Assembly (NCBI GenBank): GCA_900544405.1
Contig: UQVA01000026.1
Coordinates: 1-27,542, forward strand
Source: an uncultured Eubacteriales bacterium
Lineage (GTDB): Bacteria; Bacillota; Clostridia; Oscillospirales; Oscillospiraceae
Direction: 5' to 3'
DNA: 27,542 bases
The first letter of the stretch is position 1; each line of letters begins with the position of its first letter. Shown in pieces: positions 1 to 7,424 of the stretch. Under the pieces are notes generated by a model. The model was not told the origin of the DNA, did not search any database, and worked only from the letters and a program-made list of their open reading frames with translations. A program made the translations under genes and the position numbers.

Positions 1-48
1 CACCCCACTTGTTAGATAGTATATCATACTTGTCTAACAAATGGGGTG
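1..48. repeat. Long imperfect hairpin downstream of rpiB
   Basis: Three nested inverted-repeat arms are visible: CACCCCA (1-7) with TGGGGTG (42-48), TTGTTAGA (9-16) with TCTAACAA (33-40), and AGTAT (18-22) with ATACT (26-30), broken only by small mismatches. It is far more AT-rich than its surroundings and lies 32 bases past the minus-strand rpiB stop, so it may end that operon, but any U-tract would be outside the window. Confidence 0.6.
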
Positions 49-79
49 CTGTTCACAAGAGCGGTATCGGGGAAATGTT

Positions 80-520
80 TTATTCTTCCATGGCTTTCAG
101 CTTGGCCAGGCGGCGCACATGGCGCTCCTCCCCGGAGAAGGGGGTGGTCAGCCAGGTGTCGGCAATCTCAAAGGCCAGGTTCTCGCCCACCACACCGGCA
201 CCCATGGCCATCATGTTGGTGTCGTTGTGGAGCCGGGTCATCCGGGCGGACATGATGTCCGAAAGCAGGGCGCAGCGGATGCCCTTCACCTTATTGGCGG
301 CAATGGACATTCCGATGCCGGTGGTGCAAAGCACGATGCCCCGGTCGCACTCGCCGCTGGCGACCGCCCGAGCGGCGGGACCGGCATAGTCGGGATAGTC
401 GCAGCTGGCGGTGGTATCCGTACCGAAGTTGACGACCTCGTAGCCCTCCTTGCGGAGATGCTCCATGAGATGCTCTTTCAGGGTCACAGCCCCGTGATCG
501 CAGGCAATGGCAATTTTCAT
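80..520 (-). CDS. rpiB: RpiB/LacA/LacB-family sugar-phosphate isomerase
   Basis: A cytoplasmic aldose-ketose isomerase of the RpiB family, which interconverts ribose 5-phosphate and ribulose 5-phosphate in the non-oxidative pentose phosphate pathway. The 146-residue length is normal. The N-terminal CDHG (7-10), DYPDYA (41-46), the active-site Cys65 in LCTTGIGMSIAANK and His98 are visible. E. coli RpiB has CGTG where this one has CTTG, a small change at the phosphate/anion loop. A clear AGGAGG site precedes the ATG. It is the last gene of a minus-strand operon, 31 bases after the SDR gene. RpiB-like proteins also act on other sugars (LacAB, or tetrose isomerases of erythritol catabolism), so with an SDR upstream the true substrate could be another sugar phosphate. 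Family assignment is sure; substrate is not. Confidence 0.93.
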   Translation of the reverse strand: MKIAIACDHGAVTLKEHLMEHLRKEGYEVVNFGTDTTASCDYPDYAGPAARAVASGECDRGIVLCTTGIGMSIAANKVKGIRCALLSDIMSARMTRLHNDTNMMAMGAGVVGENLAFEIADTWLTTPFSGEERHVRRLAKLKAMEE

Positions 521-551
521 TTCTGTTTCCTCCTAAAAATATCACAAAATA

Positions 552-1250
552 TCAAATGACATAGCCGCCGTTGACGGCCAGTACCTCACCGGTAATAAAC
601 TCCGCCCCCGCCAGATATTCCATGGCACAGGCCACGTCCTCCGGTTTGCCGTTCCGGCCCACCGGGGTCTCCTCCGCCAGTCCGGCCAGCACTTCCGGGG
701 CCACGCTGGCGCACATATCCGTTAAAATCACGCCGGGAGCCACACAGTTCACCCGGATGCCGCTGGGGCCGAGTTCCTTGGCCAGGGCCTTGGTCAGGGC
801 AATGACCGCCCCCTTGGTGGCCGAGTAAGCCGCTTCGCAGGAGGCGCCCACCTGCCCCCACATGGAGCTGACGGTGACGATGCTGCCCTTCTGGGCCTGC
901 AAAAAGGCAGGCATAGCTGCCTTCACGCAGGTATAAATGCCCTTCACGTTCACGGCAAAGATTCGGTCCCAGTCCTCCTCGCTCAGGTCCTGCAAAAGGC
1001 CGTAGCGGCAAATTCCGGCGCACAGGATGAGATTGTCCAGGTGTCCGATGGACGCAAAGGCCCGCCGGACCGCTTCCCCATCCGCCACATCGCAGCAGAT
1101 AGCCTCCGCTCCCGTGGCCCGGGCCACTTTTCGGGCGGCTTCGTGGTCCTTTTCATAGAGGAACACCACCCGGTCCCCCCGGGCAGCGAACCGTGCCACC
1201 GTTGCAGCCCCGATGCCACGGGAGCCGCCGGTAATGACTGTTGTTTCCAT
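552..1250 (-). CDS. SDR-family oxidoreductase (FabG-like)
   Basis: A classical short-chain dehydrogenase/reductase of 232 residues with an NAD(P)-binding Rossmann fold. The cofactor loop TGGSRGIG is at 7-14, the usual NNAG motif is reduced to LCAG (76-79), and the catalytic Ser129, Tyr142 and Lys146 (SS, then YSATK) are in place, followed by the typical RVNCVAPG segment. The ATG at 1250 was chosen because GGAGG sits just upstream and because the frame upstream only overlaps the end of the GH25 gene; a longer reading to 1331 lacks family similarity in its first 27 residues. The start lies 2 bases after the GH25 stop, so translation is probably coupled. It resembles FabG (3-oxoacyl reductase) but is outside any fatty-acid gene cluster and sits next to an RpiB homologue, so a sugar or polyol substrate is equally possible. 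Confidence 0.9.
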   Translation of the reverse strand: METTVITGGSRGIGAATVARFAARGDRVVFLYEKDHEAARKVARATGAEAICCDVADGEAVRRAFASIGHLDNLILCAGICRYGLLQDLSEEDWDRIFAVNVKGIYTCVKAAMPAFLQAQKGSIVTVSSMWGQVGASCEAAYSATKGAVIALTKALAKELGPSGIRVNCVAPGVILTDMCASVAPEVLAGLAEETPVGRNGKPEDVACAMEYLAGAEFITGEVLAVNGGYVI

Positions 1251-1252
1251 AG

Positions 1253-2101
1253 TCAGCCCTCCGGGAAATAAAGATCGATGTCCGCTTCCCCGTCGATGCC
1301 AGGGACCGTACCGGTGCTGGTGTATTGCCACATATCGATCTGGTAGGGGTAGACCATGTTTCGGTACATGGCCAGCCAGAAGCCGTACTCCGTCAGTTCG
1401 GAAAGCTCCAGCAGATCGTCCCCCTGGGCCTGGCTGAAATAAAGCATGGGGGTATAGCCTGCGGCCTTGACAGCCTCGCAGAACACCCGTGTGGCGCTGG
1501 TCAGGGCGGTCTTGCCGATATTTGCCGTCCGGGCAGAGGAGGAAACGTATTCCCAGTCAAAGACCACCGGCATATCGATCTGCCAGTCCTTGATCTGCTC
1601 CAACGTGAAGGCTGCTTCGGCGGCAGCTTCCTCGTCGTTCAGGGCCTGAGAGAAGAAGTAAGCGCCGATCTTCAGTCCGGCGGCCTTGGCTCCCTCATAA
1701 TGAATCTGGGCCTCGGTGTCGGCGTACAACTCTCCGGTCTCATAGCCCCGGTAGCCCACCCGGATGATGACGAACTCCACTCCGGAATCCTTCACCGCCT
1801 GCCAGTCCACGTTGACCTGATGCTCGGACACGTCCACACCCACCACGCTCTTTCCGGCGGTCAGGTGCAGATAGCCGTCCACACCGTAGGAAAAGTCCGT
1901 GGCAAAGTAGGGATTCGCAGGCGGAGGGGGCAGGGTCTCCTCCGTAGGCCGGGAAATATCCCCCTGGATAACGTCCGGCTCCGACGGCTCCCCGCCGGGC
2001 TGCAGGCCCCGGACGAAGGCAAGGACGATGCCGATGAGCACCAGCGCCGCCACGCCCACAGCAATGGCTTTTATCAAAAATATCTTTTTCTCTTTATCCA
2101 T
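1253..2101 (-). CDS. Membrane-anchored GH25 lysozyme-like muramidase
   Basis: Glycoside hydrolase family 25 proteins cleave the beta-1,4 bond between N-acetylmuramic acid and N-acetylglucosamine in peptidoglycan. This 282-residue protein has a short cytoplasmic basic start, one transmembrane segment (about 9-30), a Pro/Glu-rich linker (35-65) and a GH25 domain to the end. The family hallmarks GVDVSEHQ (Asp90) and the catalytic FDWEY (Asp182, Glu184) are visible, as is the late MWQYTSTG strand. The ATG at 2101 has a GGAG site at suitable spacing; an upstream in-frame start at 2173 would put the leader inside the promoter. It heads the GH25-SDR-rpiB operon behind the promoter at 2145-2173. It is probably a single-pass, outward-facing autolysin-type enzyme. 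Confidence 0.92.
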   Translation of the reverse strand: MDKEKKIFLIKAIAVGVAALVLIGIVLAFVRGLQPGGEPSEPDVIQGDISRPTEETLPPPPANPYFATDFSYGVDGYLHLTAGKSVVGVDVSEHQVNVDWQAVKDSGVEFVIIRVGYRGYETGELYADTEAQIHYEGAKAAGLKIGAYFFSQALNDEEAAAEAAFTLEQIKDWQIDMPVVFDWEYVSSSARTANIGKTALTSATRVFCEAVKAAGYTPMLYFSQAQGDDLLELSELTEYGFWLAMYRNMVYPYQIDMWQYTSTGTVPGIDGEADIDLYFPEG

Positions 2102-2144
2102 TTGACAACTCCAATCACCCCATGGGGCTTTTGATGCTTCTCTC

Positions 2145-2173
2145 AGTATAGCATATTTTCGCCTTCGGGGCAA
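2145..2173 (-). promoter_or_regulatory. Sigma-A promoter for the GH25 operon
   Basis: On the minus strand TTGCCC, a 17-base spacer and TATACT, with TG one base before the -10 (TGCTATACT, extended -10). It reads toward the GH25 start at 2101, giving a leader of about 35 bases. Confidence 0.72.
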
Positions 2174-2222
2174 TGATTTTTTCCGAAAAGCGAAAATCCG
2201 GTTGGAAACAACTGTTTACCCC

Positions 2223-2251
2223 TTGCAAACAGGCTCGATTCGTGATATAGT
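2223..2251 (+). promoter_or_regulatory. Sigma-A promoter for the structured RNA / tldDE
   Basis: TTGCAA (2223-2228), exactly 17 bases, TATAGT (2246-2251). Transcription would begin near 2257, right at the base of the closing stem of the RNA below. It is divergent from the GH25 promoter about 50 bases away. Confidence 0.75.
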
Positions 2252-2254
2252 AGC

Positions 2255-2396
2255 GGTGATTCGCCGATGCAACGAGGCGTTGAGGCCGATCCCAACGGCT
2301 TGTTGGGATGTAAGGTTCCTTTTCAACCGACGCTTTCTTGCATTTTCCGCCCTCTTGTGAGAAAATCCTTGCAGCGATTCCAAGCGGCGAATCGTC
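2255..2396 (+). ncRNA. Candidate structured RNA / 5' leader upstream of tldD
   Basis: The element begins at the predicted start site and is closed by a perfect 9-bp stem, GATTCGCCG (2258-2266) with CGGCGAATC (2385-2393), extended by wobble pairs. Inside are ATGCAA (2267-2272) with TTGCAT (2338-2343), GCGT (2277-2280) with ACGC (2330-2333), and an 8-bp hairpin ATCCCAAC/GTTGGGAT (2289-2309). The 3' part carries a weaker stem around TTTTC (2343-2347) and GAAAA (2361-2365). TGCAA can also pair with TTGCA at 2369-2373, so two exclusive folds are possible. I do not recognise a known riboswitch core. It could be a stand-alone small RNA or a leader that controls tldD, whose ATG is 57 bases downstream with its own AAAGGAGAG site. 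No terminator is evident between it and tldD. Confidence 0.5.
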
Positions 2397-2452
2397 ATCC
2401 AGGCAAACCCCGCTCCCGCCAGGGAGACATTCCAATAAAAGGAGAGCAGTTT

Positions 2453-3832
2453 ATGATTTCAAGAGAAGTTTGCAGGCGTGTTCTGCAAAAGGCCGTATCC
2501 ACCGGTGCGGACTACGCAGAGCTCTTCGCCGAAAACACCGTCAATCACTCCATCCGCATGATCGCCGATAAGGTGGACGCCATTCAGGACGCCGTGGTGG
2601 CCGGTGCCGCCGTGCGGGTCTATAAGGGCCTGCGGAGCGTCATGGCCTCCACTGTGGATACCAGCGAATCCGGTCTCCTCCGCTGCGCCGAGCAGGCCGC
2701 CGAGGCCCTGGGCCAGGGCAAGGCCGCAATCGACATCGTGCTCCATGAGCATCTCTTTGGGGACATTCACCCCGTGAAGATCGCCCCCACCAGCGTTTCC
2801 AACGCCGAGAAAATCGACGTGGTGAAGGCTTCCTACGCCGCCGCCAAGGAGTTTGACCCCTCCATCGCTCAGGTCACCAGCCAGCTGTTGGATGTGGACC
2901 ACAATATTCTCATTGCCAACACCGAAGGCACCTACGCTCAGGACCGCCAGATTCGGACCCGGCTCTTTACCCAGGCCGTGGCCGAGAAAAACGGCGAGAC
3001 CCAGGTAGGCTTTCATGCCCCCGGCCGCCGGATGGGCATGGAAATGTTTGACTTCATCGACCCCAAGGCCGTGGGCATTCATGCCGCCAAGCAGGCCGTC
3101 ACCATGGCGGGGGCCGGTTACTGCCCCGCAGGCGTGATGACCGTGGCCATTGAGAACGGTTTCGGCGGCGTTATCTTCCACGAATCCTGCGGCCACTCTC
3201 TGGAGGCCAGCGCCGTGGCCTACGGCCAGAGCCAGTTCTGCGGCAAGCTGGGCCAGAAAATTGCCAATGAGAAGGTCACTGCCATCGACGACGGCACCAT
3301 TCCCAACGCCTGGGGCTCCATCAACATCGACGATGAAGGCACCCCCGCCCAGCGGAAGGTCCTGATTGAAAACGGCATCCTGAAGAGCTACATGATCGAC
3401 AAGTTCAACGGCCGCCGGATGGGCATGGCCTCCACCGGCTCCTCCCGCCGTCAGAGCTTCGCCTACACCCCCACCTCCCGGATGACCAACACCTACATCG
3501 CCGCAGGCAATGACAAGAACGAAGACATCATCGCCTCCATCGAGTACGGCCTCTACGCCAAGGAAATGGGCGGCGGCTCCGTGAACCCCGTCACCGGTGA
3601 ATTCAACTTCGCCGTCAACGATGGCTACATCGTCCGCAACGGCAAGATCTGCGAGCCGGTCCGGGGTGCCAGCCTGGTGGGCAAGGGCTCCGAGATCCTG
3701 CAGAACATCGATATGGTGGGTACGGATATGGATATGGGCCAAGGTATGTGCGGCTCCTCCAGTGGCTCCGTCCCCACCAACGTGGGCCAGCCCCTGATCC
3801 GGGTGTCGTCCATCACCGTCGGCGGCAGATAA
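2453..3832 (+). CDS. tldD: TldD-type metalloprotease
   Basis: One half of the TldD/TldE (PmbA) cytoplasmic zinc protease, which degrades small unfolded or modified peptides and in other bacteria matures microcin B17 and helps process CcdA. The 459-residue length fits. The zinc-binding HExxxH motif is present as HESCGHSLE, with His243, Glu244 and His248, so this is the catalytic subunit. The C-terminal glycine-rich core with SLVGKGSEIL and the final SSITVGGR are typical. The start at 2453 (MISREV) has a good AAAGGAGAG site; the longer frame upstream runs through the structured leader and is not protein-like. tldE follows after 12 bases. No peptide substrate such as a RiPP precursor was found nearby, so a housekeeping or distant-substrate role is likely. 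Confidence 0.95.
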   Translation: MISREVCRRVLQKAVSTGADYAELFAENTVNHSIRMIADKVDAIQDAVVAGAAVRVYKGLRSVMASTVDTSESGLLRCAEQAAEALGQGKAAIDIVLHEHLFGDIHPVKIAPTSVSNAEKIDVVKASYAAAKEFDPSIAQVTSQLLDVDHNILIANTEGTYAQDRQIRTRLFTQAVAEKNGETQVGFHAPGRRMGMEMFDFIDPKAVGIHAAKQAVTMAGAGYCPAGVMTVAIENGFGGVIFHESCGHSLEASAVAYGQSQFCGKLGQKIANEKVTAIDDGTIPNAWGSINIDDEGTPAQRKVLIENGILKSYMIDKFNGRRMGMASTGSSRRQSFAYTPTSRMTNTYIAAGNDKNEDIIASIEYGLYAKEMGGGSVNPVTGEFNFAVNDGYIVRNGKICEPVRGASLVGKGSEILQNIDMVGTDMDMGQGMCGSSSGSVPTNVGQPLIRVSSITVGGR

Positions 3833-3844
3833 GGAGGAATTACC

Positions 3845-5191
3845 ATGGAATTTACCGAATTCAAGAATGCGGTCATTGCCGAGGCCAAGGCCCTGGGTCT
3901 GACCGACTACGAACTGTACTATCAGAGCGGCTCCGACCTGTCCGTGTCCGCTTTCCAACATGAGATCAATGAGTTCAGCTCCTCCATCGACGGCGGCGTG
4001 TGCTTCCGCTGCCTGGTGAACGGAAAAATGGGCTACGCCTCCACCCAGGCTCTGAATGCCGACCAGGCCAAGAGCATCGTGGCTCACGCCATGGAGAACG
4101 CCGCTTCCCTGGAAGCCGAGGAGGAGGAATTCCTCTGCCCCGGCGGCAAGACCTATGCCCCTCTGGACCGGAAGCCCTACGCCCTGCCCTCCACGGAGGA
4201 ACTCATCTCCGCCGTGCTGGACACTCAGGACAAGCTTTACGCCGCCGACCCCTCCGTCATTGACGGCACCAGCGCCCGTGGCCTGGCCCAGACCATGAAC
4301 ATTGCCATCTGCAACTCTAAGGGTCTGGACGTGTCCTATGAATCCAGCGTGGCCGGCCTCATCGCCATGCCCACCGTGTCCGACGGCACGGAAATGGAGA
4401 ACGACTTCTCCGCCAAGCTGGGCAAGCTGGACACCATCGACGCCAAGGCTCTGGCCGATAAGGCCGTGGCCCGTGCCAAAGGCAATCTGGGCGGCGAAGT
4501 ACCCACCACCCAGGCCTGCCCGGTGGTTTTTGACCCGGAGGCCATGTCCGACCTGCTGCAGACCTTCTCCGACATCTTCTCCTCCGAGAACGCCCAGAAG
4601 GGCCTGTCCCGGCTGGCCGGGCAGGAGGGCCAGGTCATTGCCGCTTCCTGCGTGACTCTGGTGGACGATCCCTTCCATAAGGACAACCCCATGCCCATCA
4701 ACTTTGATGCCGAGGGCTGCCCCACCTACAAGAAGAACGTCATTGAAAACGGTGTGCTGACCACCCTGCTCTACAATATGAAGACCGCCGCCGTGGCCGG
4801 AAAAGAGACCACCGGCAACGCCTTCAAGGGCAGCTACACCTCCCCCGTGGGCATTGAGCCCTTCACCATGTACTTGGCAGGCGGCGACCTGACCGAGGAG
4901 GAACTGCTTTCCAAGGCCGGGAACGGCGTGTACATCACCTCTCTGGGGGGCCTCCATGCAGGTGCCAACGCCATCACCGGCGACTTCTCCCTGCAAAGCG
5001 CCGGGTTCCTCATCGAGAACGGCAAAAAGACCACCCATGTGAAGTCCTTCACCGTAGCCGGTAACTTCTACCAGCTGCTCAAGAACATCACCGCCCTGGC
5101 CAAAAACACCCAGCTGCCCACGCCCTTCGGCATGACCACTTTCGGTGCGCCCAGCGTGCTGGTGGAGGGTCTGTCCATCGCCGGTAAGTAA
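3845..5191 (+). CDS. pmbA: TldE/PmbA-type metalloprotease partner subunit
   Basis: The partner of TldD in the heterodimeric TldD/E protease; the subunit lacks the HExxxH zinc site and shapes the substrate channel. The 448 residues match the family. I see no HExxxH, as expected, and the C-terminal half has the family pattern with conserved glycine-rich segments such as GVYITSLGGLHAGANAITGDFSLQSAGFLIENG (start about residue 362; only part of a conserved block that also marks TldE of other bacteria). A strong AAGGAGGAA ribosome site lies just before the ATG, 12 bases after the tldD stop, so the two genes form an operon with likely equimolar expression. Two terminators follow directly. Confidence 0.94.
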   Translation: MEFTEFKNAVIAEAKALGLTDYELYYQSGSDLSVSAFQHEINEFSSSIDGGVCFRCLVNGKMGYASTQALNADQAKSIVAHAMENAASLEAEEEEFLCPGGKTYAPLDRKPYALPSTEELISAVLDTQDKLYAADPSVIDGTSARGLAQTMNIAICNSKGLDVSYESSVAGLIAMPTVSDGTEMENDFSAKLGKLDTIDAKALADKAVARAKGNLGGEVPTTQACPVVFDPEAMSDLLQTFSDIFSSENAQKGLSRLAGQEGQVIAASCVTLVDDPFHKDNPMPINFDAEGCPTYKKNVIENGVLTTLLYNMKTAAVAGKETTGNAFKGSYTSPVGIEPFTMYLAGGDLTEEELLSKAGNGVYITSLGGLHAGANAITGDFSLQSAGFLIENGKKTTHVKSFTVAGNFYQLLKNITALAKNTQLPTPFGMTTFGAPSVLVEGLSIAGK

Positions 5192-5210
5192 AATCTTTTT
5201 CAAGCCCACG

Positions 5211-5239
5211 TCCGGCTCCCTTCGGGGGGCCGGATTTTT
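5211..5239 (+). terminator. Intrinsic terminator 1 after tldE
   Basis: TCCGGC and CCC pair across a TTCG tetraloop with GGG and GCCGGA, followed by TTTTT (5235-5239). It lies 20 bases after the tldE stop. Confidence 0.88.
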
Positions 5240-5248
5240 GCGTCTCCC

Positions 5249-5289
5249 GGGACGAACGGCAGAATGCAGTGCCGTTCGTCCCGTTTTTT
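5249..5289 (+). terminator. Intrinsic terminator 2 after tldE
   Basis: A perfect 12-bp stem GGGACGAACGGC (5249-5260) with GCCGTTCGTCCC (5271-5282), a 10-base loop, then a run of six T (5284-5289). It stands in tandem with the preceding terminator. Confidence 0.9.
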
Positions 5290-5351
5290 CTGCCGTTTAT
5301 CCCCGGCAGGCCTTGTTTATCCCGGCATATCGCACGATTGGCACGAGTCCA

Positions 5352-5380
5352 TTGTAACCATCTTTGGTGAATATTAGAAT
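5352..5380 (+). promoter_or_regulatory. Sigma-A promoter for the lipoprotein-GH3 operon
   Basis: TTGTAA (5352-5357), a 17-base spacer and TAGAAT (5375-5380). A transcript would start near 5387, about 50 bases before the lipoprotein ATG. Confidence 0.6.
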
Positions 5381-5438
5381 ATTCCCAGGCAATGACCGGA
5401 GGCCTGGAAAACAAGAATGTAAAATTGGAGGTAAGAAA

Positions 5439-6776
5439 ATGAAAAAGAACACCGGTATCCCCCGTGCGGCCGTTGCGGGATTGGCGCTGTGCGCCGTTCT
5501 GCTGACCGGCTGCACCAAGAGCCCCAGCGGCACGGAAACGACGCCCACCGCTTCCAGCTCCACGTCCCAGAGTGACGGCAATCTCAGCTTCGTGGCTGCG
5601 GACAAGAGCAACTGGGACAAGGAAGTCGCCATCGGCGACTATCAGTACACCCTGGCCGTGAACTTTGCCAAGGGCGGCACCCTGACCCTGACCGGCACCT
5701 GCACCGGCCGGAAGCAGGCGGAAGCCCAGCGTGGCGGCCCCGGCGGCAGCGGCAACAGTGACGAGGAGACCACCGAAGCCACCACCCAGCCGGAGCTCAC
5801 CGACAGCGAAAAGGCTGCCCTGAACTTCACCCTCACCGGCACCTGGACCTACGACACCGGCTACGGCTACACCGTGACCATCGGCGACTACACCACCAAG
5901 ACCGATTATGACAAGGCCAGCGCCCGTCAGGTCTTTTACGCACAGATCACCGCCAACGGCGCCACCTCGGACCTGATCCAGTTCCAGGGCAAGGACACCG
6001 CTTTCCGGAAAGAGATCGCCGCCGACTACGAGGACTTTGAGATCCGGGACGCAGCCTTCGTATTCGAGTATGTGCAGACCGGCTCCAACAACAACCCCAA
6101 CTCCACCCACCTGTATCTGGAGAAGGACGGCAGCGCCAATGCCCTGACCTATCAGGGTTCCTCCCCCACCTATAAGCGGGGCAGCTGGAAGGAGAACGCC
6201 GACAAGTCCCTGACCCTGACCATGGACGGCAAGGACTACACCGCTGACTACTGCGACGTGTCCGGCAAGGAAGGCTACCGCATCACCTACAATTCCGACA
6301 CCATGTACGCCAGCGTTTCCGGTGCGGAAATTTCCTACACCGACGAGGACTTCAACGGCAAGACCGTCATGACCCTCCAGTGCGCCGAGCAGGATTACAC
6401 CGTGGCCCTGACCGAGAAGGGCTTCGCCGTAGTGATGAAGGACGGCCAGGTGGATTCCACTGGCAAGTACACCGAGCAGGACGGCGTGTATACCATCGTT
6501 CTGGGCGACGATACCTTCGTTTCCGAGAACGGCACCATCACGCTGGAGTTTGCCGATAACTCCCAGATGGCTTCCTCTGGTGGCGGAGATCCCGAGACCC
6601 GTACCTTTGCTCTGGACGGCAGCGTTCCCGCAGCGGCCCAGCCCGACGCTCCTGCCGGTGACGGCACACCTGCCGGGGATGCTTCCTCCGCAGGCGGCAA
6701 CAACGCTCCCTCCGACGGCGCTCCCTCCGAGGGCGGCGAAGGCGCACCGGATGCTTCCTCCGGCGGTGGACAATAA
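5439..6776 (+). CDS. Secreted lipoprotein with beta-rich repeats and a low-complexity tail
   Basis: A 445-residue predicted lipoprotein. The start has a TTGGAGG ribosome site; then come KK, a hydrophobic stretch and the lipobox LLTGC, so the mature protein should be lipid-anchored on the outer face of the membrane at that Cys. The next 40 residues are Ser/Thr-rich linker. The body contains recurring short beta-hairpin-like blocks (GTWTYDTGYGYTVTIGDY, GSWKENADKSLTLTMDGK, GKYTEQDGVYTIVLGDD) that look like a lipocalin-like or repeated Gly-Trp/Tyr beta unit. The last ~50 residues are almost entirely Ala, Pro, Gly, Ser, Asp and Glu. I do not recognise a named family. It leads an operon with a four-TM protein (15 bases on) and a GH3 glycosidase, suggesting a glycan-binding or enzyme-presenting role at the surface; that is inference. 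Confidence 0.85.
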   Translation: MKKNTGIPRAAVAGLALCAVLLTGCTKSPSGTETTPTASSSTSQSDGNLSFVAADKSNWDKEVAIGDYQYTLAVNFAKGGTLTLTGTCTGRKQAEAQRGGPGGSGNSDEETTEATTQPELTDSEKAALNFTLTGTWTYDTGYGYTVTIGDYTTKTDYDKASARQVFYAQITANGATSDLIQFQGKDTAFRKEIAADYEDFEIRDAAFVFEYVQTGSNNNPNSTHLYLEKDGSANALTYQGSSPTYKRGSWKENADKSLTLTMDGKDYTADYCDVSGKEGYRITYNSDTMYASVSGAEISYTDEDFNGKTVMTLQCAEQDYTVALTEKGFAVVMKDGQVDSTGKYTEQDGVYTIVLGDDTFVSENGTITLEFADNSQMASSGGGDPETRTFALDGSVPAAAQPDAPAGDGTPAGDASSAGGNNAPSDGAPSEGGEGAPDASSGGGQ

Positions 6777-6791
6777 ACAAAGGAGCGAACC

Positions 6792-7421
6792 ATGAACCAG
6801 GCAGAAATTCAAAACAAGCTGGACGGCATGAAAAAGACCCGCAAGACGCTTTCCGTTGTGACCATGGTCACGGCCATCGTGTGCATGGTTGTGCTGCTGG
6901 CCTACAACTTCATGTCCGTCACCTATCTGAAAAGCCCCGTGGGCACCGACTACGAGCAGGGCTTCGCCTTTCCCGGCTGGCAGATGATCTTCTACGGCTT
7001 CGGCCGTCAGTTCATCATGCAGGACCACCTGTTTGACCCCAACCCCTACACCATCGTGGGTATGCTGGGAACGCTGATTGTCCTCATCGTCTGCACCTGC
7101 CGCTATCAGAAGGGCCGCAACAGGCAGAAAGCCAACCGGGAATTCATTTCCGCCGCATTCCTGGTGTACAGTGCCATGGTGCTGGGTGCCTTCCTGCTGC
7201 CCGTCGCCACCACGGCCGCCACCTCCGGCGGTGTGTACGATTTCAAGAATCAGTACATCCTCAACAGCGCTTCCAGCTTCACCAAGCTGCCCTTTGCCAA
7301 CATCACCTGCGTGGTGCTGCTGCTGGGCGCTCTGGTGAAGATCGGAAACGGCGCATTCCTGCTCTATCAGAAGCAGTTTGCCGCCAAATATGCCCCCAAA
7401 AAGCCGAAAGGAGATCAATAA
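6792..7421 (+). CDS. Four-TM membrane protein of unknown function
   Basis: A 209-residue integral membrane protein with four likely transmembrane segments, at about 20-43, 84-105, 118-142 and 171-192. The N-terminus has a basic, predicted cytoplasmic segment (MKKTRKT), and the C-terminus is basic too (KKPKGD), consistent with both ends inside. No catalytic or transporter signature was recognised. A clear AAAGGAG site precedes the ATG. It sits between the lipoprotein (15 bases before) and the GH3 gene (3 bases after), so the three are almost certainly co-transcribed and translationally close. It may be a scaffold or partner for the doubly anchored glycosidase, but no direct evidence shows that. 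Confidence 0.85.
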   Translation: MNQAEIQNKLDGMKKTRKTLSVVTMVTAIVCMVVLLAYNFMSVTYLKSPVGTDYEQGFAFPGWQMIFYGFGRQFIMQDHLFDPNPYTIVGMLGTLIVLIVCTCRYQKGRNRQKANREFISAAFLVYSAMVLGAFLLPVATTAATSGGVYDFKNQYILNSASSFTKLPFANITCVVLLLGALVKIGNGAFLLYQKQFAAKYAPKKPKGDQ

Positions 7422-7424
7422 CAA

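Noticed and set aside
2267..2452. Upstream in-frame extension of tldD
   Set aside because: It runs through the structured RNA and has no ribosome site; the ATG at 2453 fits TldD length and has AAAGGAG.
2459..5209. 916-codon open frame on the minus strand
   Set aside because: Antisense shadow of tldD and tldE with the same Gly/Val/His bias; the tldDE frames have clear motifs and ribosome sites.
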